Below the pieces are notes generated by a model. It did no database searches. It was not told the DNA's origin and was given only the letters and a program-made list of their open reading frames with translations. From the NCBI GenBank assembly GCA_002383605.1, contig DFYK01000050.1:1-27279 (forward strand): DNA of 27,279 nucleotides. Reading direction: 5' to 3'. Position numbers and translations under genes: made by a program. Source of the stretch: Proteiniphilum sp. UBA4084 (GTDB lineage Bacteria; Bacteroidota; Bacteroidia; Bacteroidales; Dysgonomonadaceae). Positions 23,594 through 27,279 of this stretch are shown here, piece by piece. The stretch's first letter is position 1. Each line of letters starts with the position of its first letter.

Positions 23594-23601
23594 TATTTTT
23601 G
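23594..23601 (+). promoter_or_regulatory. Candidate -7 element for metH
   Basis: TATTTTTG matches TAnnTTTG, 31 bases before ATG 23633. No -33 TTTG is seen. AT-rich arms ATATTATT (23583-23590) and AATAATAT (23607-23614) flank the element and could form an operator. Confidence 0.45.
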
Positions 23602-23632
23602 AGCGAAATAATATATTGAGAGAACAAATAAA

Positions 23633-26600
23633 ATGAAGTTAGAAGAGATTTTAACCGATCGTATCCTGATACTCGATGGTGCGATGGGTACAATGATACA
23701 GCGTTATAAACTCACCGAAGCCGATTTCCGGGGTGAGCGGTTCAAAGACTCTCAAACTTTGCTGAAAGGGAATAACGACCTGCTCTCCCTCACGCGCCCC
23801 GACGTGATTGGACAAATACACAGGGAATATCTTGAAGCAGGAGCTGACATCATTGAGACAAATACATTCAATGCAACCAGCATCTCCATGCAGGATTATG
23901 GAATGAGTCCTCTGGCGGCCGAGATCAATCTGGCAGCCGCAAAGCTGGCCCGTGAAGCGGCCGATGAGTTTACCCGGCTCACGCCACACAAGCCCCGTTT
24001 CGTTGCCGGCTCTATCGGACCGACAAACAAAACTGCCTCGATGAGTCCACGGGTGGAAGATCCGATGTTTCGTGCTGCTACGTTCGATGATTTCATGGCC
24101 GCATACAAAGAGCAGATGCAGGCCCTGGTAGAAGGTGGTGTGGATATGCTGCTTATAGAGACCATTTTTGATACGCTCAATGCCAAGGCGGCGATTTTTG
24201 CGGCCGAAGAGGTAGCAGCCCAAACAGGTCGGCATACTCCCATTATCCTGTCAGTCACGATATCGGACAAGGCGGGACGAACCCTTTCCGGGCAGACGCT
24301 GGCGGCCTTTGTTGCCTCCGTGAGTCATGCCAATCCCCTGGCTATCGGCTTAAACTGCTCCCTGGGCGCCGCAGAACTGAAGCCTTACGTGAAGGAACTG
24401 GGAAGAATCGCACCTTTCTACGTCAGTACCTATCCCAATGCCGGATTGCCCAACCAGCTGGGTGAGTATGATGAGACACCGGAAAAGATGGCTGCCCAGA
24501 TCAAAGAGTTTATCGATGAAGGGTTGGTAAACATTGTGGGGGGATGTTGCGGCACCACACCCGCTCACATCGCCGAATATGCGCGTCTGGTGCAGCATGG
24601 TGTTCCGCACCGTAGATCCGTTCCTCCTGCATATATGCGACTTTCGGGACTGGAGTTGCTGGAAGTCTCACCGCAAATTAATTTTCTTAATATCGGAGAA
24701 CGGTGCAACGTAGCCGGTTCACGCAGATTTCTGCGATTGATACAGCAGAAAAAATATGAGGAGGCACTGGAGATTGCCCGCAAGCAGGTGGAGGATGGCG
24801 CGCAGGCAATCGACATCAATATGGATGATGGCCTGCTGGAGGGTGCTGAGGAGATGACCCGTTTCCTGAATCTGCTGGCTTCTGACCCCGATGTCTCCCG
24901 CGTACCCATCATGATCGACTCGTCAAAATGGGAAGTACTTGAAGCGGGATTGAAATGTGTGCAGGGCAAGTCGATTGTCAACTCCATTTCCCTGAAAAAC
25001 GGCGAAGCGGAATTTTTGCATCAGGCCCGGCTGGCACAGCGCTATGGTGCCGCGGTGGTGGTGATGGCCTTCGATGAGACGGGACAGGCAGCTACCTATG
25101 AAAGACGCATCGAAATATGCGAAAGAGCCTACAGGCTGCTCACAGAAAACGGATTCGATCCCAAAGACATCATCTTCGACCCGAACGTGCTGGCCATTGC
25201 CACGGGGATCGATGAACACAAGAACTACGGCGTGGAGTATATTCAAACAGCCCGCTGGATCAAGGAACATCTTCCGCATGCCAAGGTGAGCGGCGGCGTG
25301 AGCAACCTTTCCTTCTCCTTCCGCGGCAACGACTTCATCCGGGAGATGATGCATTCGGTCTTTCTGTATCATGCCATCCAGGCAGGCATGGATATGGGAA
25401 TTGTGAATCCCGTCGAATCGGTTATCTATGAAGATATCCCTGCGGATGTAAAAGAATTGGTGGAAGATGCCGTGCTGAACAGACGCGACGATGCCACCGA
25501 GCGGCTGATGGCTTATGCCGAAAAGATAAAAAATGAGAAAACTCCCGAAACAGAACAGGCTAAAACACAGGAGTGGCGTAACTTTTCGCTTGATGAGCGA
25601 CTGAGTTATGCGCTGGTGAAAGGAATCGGCGACCATCTGGAAGAGGATCTTGCAGAGGCGCTGCAGGCTTATCCGCGTGCTGTGGATATCATCGATAAGC
25701 CCCTGATGGAGGGAATGAACAGGGTGGGCGACCTCTTCGGATCGGGGAAAATGTTTCTTCCACAGGTGGTGAAGGCGGCACGCACCATGAAGAAGGCGGT
25801 GGCTATTCTTCAGCCTACCATCGAAGCGGAGAAAACAACATCGGGTGGTTCACAGAAAGCAGGCAAGATTCTGCTTGCCACCGTAAAAGGCGACGTGCAT
25901 GACATCGGGAAGAACATCGTATCCATCGTGCTGGCATGCAACAACTACGAGATCATCGACCTGGGTGTGATGGTGCCCCCCGAAAAGATCATCGACACGG
26001 TAATCAGGGAAAAACCTGATATCGTGGGGCTGAGCGGGTTGATTACTCCTTCGCTGGAAGAGATGGGCATCATGGCCGAAGAGATGGAAAAGGCCGGCTT
26101 TGTCATGCCCCTGCTGATTGGCGGTGCCACGACCTCTAAGCTGCATACGGCCCTGAAGATTGAGCACCGCTATAAGCGTGGTGCCGTAGTCTATGTGAAG
26201 GATGCCTCACAAAGTCCTTCTGCCGTAGCCAATCTCATGAGCTCTGAGAACAAGGATGCCTACGTGCAGAAAGTACGCAGCGAATATGCACTGCTGCGGG
26301 AAGGACATGCCCTGAAAGTAGTCGATCTGGTTTCGCTGGAAGAGGCGCGCAGAAACCCTTTCCGGGCTACTGGCAGCTATGAACCGGTGCGCCCGAAAAC
26401 CATGGGCAGGGTGAAAATGGAGCAGATAGGGGTTGATACGTTGATACCCTATATCGACTGGAAGTTCTTTTTCCCTGCCTGGAACCTGTCGGCCAAATTT
26501 CATACCATCACCCGCATTGACCGGAACGATGCTGCTGCATATGAAAAATGGAAAGCATCATATCGCGATGAGGAACAGGAGAAAGCGGAAGAAGCAGCCA

Positions 26601-27279
26601 AACTATATCGCGACGCAGCGGATATGTTGCAACGTTTCGCAGATGAACAGGTAGATTATGTGAAAGCGGTCTTCGGATTGTATGAAGCATACAGCGAAAA
26701 TGACACCATCGTCATCGGGGAAACGCCATTCCCCTTCCTGCGGCAGCAGAAGAAAACCGAAAGCAACGAATATTTCTGTCTGAGCGACTTTATTGCTTCC
26801 CGCGAATCGGGGAAGAAGGATTATCTGGGTGCTTTTGCAGTAACCGCCGGTGACGGTGCCGATGAGGAGATGAAGCGATTCGAGGAGGAGGGAGATGATT
26901 ATTCCGCCCTGCTGATGAAATCGTTGCTCGACAGACTGGCTGAAACGGCTACAGAATGGGTGCATGAGAAGGTGCGCCGCGACTATTGGGGATATGCTGC
27001 CGACGAGAGACTCTCCATTGCCGAGTTGTTTGCTGTGAAGTATCAGGGTATACGCCCGGCAGTGGGCTACCCCTCCATTCCCGATCAGACCACCAATTTC
27101 CTGCTGCACAAGCTTCTCGCGACTGATGAAATAGGTATATCTCTTACCGAGAACGGTGTGATGTATCCCAACGCATCAGTCAGCGGCCTTCTCTTTGCGC
27201 ATCCCGAGTCGAAATATTTCTCAATCGGTGAAATCAGTGAAGAGCAGATGATCGACTATGCCAGACGGAAAAATGTGAA
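23633..27279 (+). CDS. metH: Cobalamin-dependent methionine synthase (3' end cut by window)
   Basis: MetH transfers a methyl group from methyltetrahydrofolate to homocysteine through cobalamin. The window holds 1215 codons, and the family is usually about 1220-1240 residues, so only the last few are missing. The homocysteine domain (about 1-325) has zinc ligands C242 (GLNCS) and C305/C306 (GGCCGTT). The pterin-binding domain (about 345-620) shows NIGERCNVAGSRRF and INMDDGLLEG. The cobalamin domain has the cap helix region near 650-720 and the lower-ligand motif DVHDIGKNI with H756, equivalent to E. coli H759. The C-terminal SAM-binding activation domain contains RPAVGYPSIPDQT. All catalytic ligands are present. 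The 60-base upstream gap is too short for a cobalamin riboswitch. Confidence 0.98.
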   Translation, partial: MKLEEILTDRILILDGAMGTMIQRYKLTEADFRGERFKDSQTLLKGNNDLLSLTRPDVIGQIHREYLEAGADIIETNTFNATSISMQDYGMSPLAAEINLAAAKLAREAADEFTRLTPHKPRFVAGSIGPTNKTASMSPRVEDPMFRAATFDDFMAAYKEQMQALVEGGVDMLLIETIFDTLNAKAAIFAAEEVAAQTGRHTPIILSVTISDKAGRTLSGQTLAAFVASVSHANPLAIGLNCSLGAAELKPYVKELGRIAPFYVSTYPNAGLPNQLGEYDETPEKMAAQIKEFIDEGLVNIVGGCCGTTPAHIAEYARLVQHGVPHRRSVPPAYMRLSGLELLEVSPQINFLNIGERCNVAGSRRFLRLIQQKKYEEALEIARKQVEDGAQAIDINMDDGLLEGAEEMTRFLNLLASDPDVSRVPIMIDSSKWEVLEAGLKCVQGKSIVNSISLKNGEAEFLHQARLAQRYGAAVVVMAFDETGQAATYERRIEICERAYRLLTENGFDPKDIIFDPNVLAIATGIDEHKNYGVEYIQTARWIKEHLPHAKVSGGVSNLSFSFRGNDFIREMMHSVFLYHAIQAGMDMGIVNPVESVIYEDIPADVKELVEDAVLNRRDDATERLMAYAEKIKNEKTPETEQAKTQEWRNFSLDERLSYALVKGIGDHLEEDLAEALQAYPRAVDIIDKPLMEGMNRVGDLFGSGKMFLPQVVKAARTMKKAVAILQPTIEAEKTTSGGSQKAGKILLATVKGDVHDIGKNIVSIVLACNNYEIIDLGVMVPPEKIIDTVIREKPDIVGLSGLITPSLEEMGIMAEEMEKAGFVMPLLIGGATTSKLHTALKIEHRYKRGAVVYVKDASQSPSAVANLMSSENKDAYVQKVRSEYALLREGHALKVVDLVSLEEARRNPFRATGSYEPVRPKTMGRVKMEQIGVDTLIPYIDWKFFFPAWNLSAKFHTITRIDRNDAAAYEKWKASYRDEEQEKAEEAAKLYRDAADMLQRFADEQVDYVKAVFGLYEAYSENDTIVIGETPFPFLRQQKKTESNEYFCLSDFIASRESGKKDYLGAFAVTAGDGADEEMKRFEEEGDDYSALLMKSLLDRLAETATEWVHEKVRRDYWGYAADERLSIAELFAVKYQGIRPAVGYPSIPDQTTNFLLHKLLATDEIGISLTENGVMYPNASVSGLLFAHPESKYFSIGEISEEQMIDYARRKNV

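Noticed and set aside
23573..23632. Cobalamin riboswitch upstream of metH
   Set aside because: The gap is only 60 bases, AT-rich, and lacks B12-box-like sequence.
24923..25636. 237-aa minus-strand frame opposite metH
   Set aside because: Shadow of the conserved metH frame; no signal or motif of its own.

Overview
The window looks like chromosomal DNA of a Bacteroidota member. A SusC/SusD pair is preceded by a FecR anti-sigma factor and an ECF sigma factor. Several promoters match the Bacteroidetes pattern TTTG-N19/20-TAnnTTTG. There is a NigD/Dma-type sigma locus, and the gene order sppA-lpxK-PNP-thiL is one I know from this phylum. A Dysgonomonadaceae-like host (Proteiniphilum/Petrimonas relatives) is plausible, but that is inference.

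Region 1 (1-11649, minus strand) is a polysaccharide utilisation locus (PUL). In transcription order it holds an ECF sigma factor, a FecR anti-sigma factor, a SusC receptor with an STN signalling domain, a SusD lipoprotein, an unrecognised 823-aa lipoprotein with an internal duplication, a GH27 alpha-galactosidase, and an FAD-dependent oxidoreductase fused to a beta-sandwich-like domain (cut by the window edge). The sigma/FecR/STN set implies that ligand transport through SusC signals to transcription. Between fecR and susC there is a plus-strand TATCTTTG element followed about 50 bases later by a rho-independent terminator. Together they could encode a short RNA antisense to the susC leader.

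Region 2 (11650-13738) is an accessory island with a three-gene HipBST-like toxin-antitoxin module: an HTH repressor, a separate HipA N-subdomain protein, and a HipA-type kinase. Upstream lie three near-identical operator-like sites spaced exactly 41 bp centre to centre. The last two bracket a TATATTTG promoter element. The island abuts a tRNA-Phe gene.

Region 3 (13739-18634, minus strand) is housekeeping: sppA, lpxK, a purine nucleoside phosphorylase and thiL in a tightly packed run, followed by tRNA-Phe(GAA) with its own promoter and terminator.

Region 4 (18665-21515, plus strand) is a sigma factor, a protein with one inner-membrane helix and a C-terminal outer-membrane barrel, and a lipoprotein. 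This matches the Das/Dma/NigD organisation described in Bacteroides thetaiotaomicron, where it controls outer-membrane vesicle formation.

Region 5 (21552-27279, plus strand) is housekeeping: a Yip1-like membrane protein, SmpB, a Gate-domain membrane protein and cobalamin-dependent methionine synthase MetH, which lacks only its last residues at the window end.
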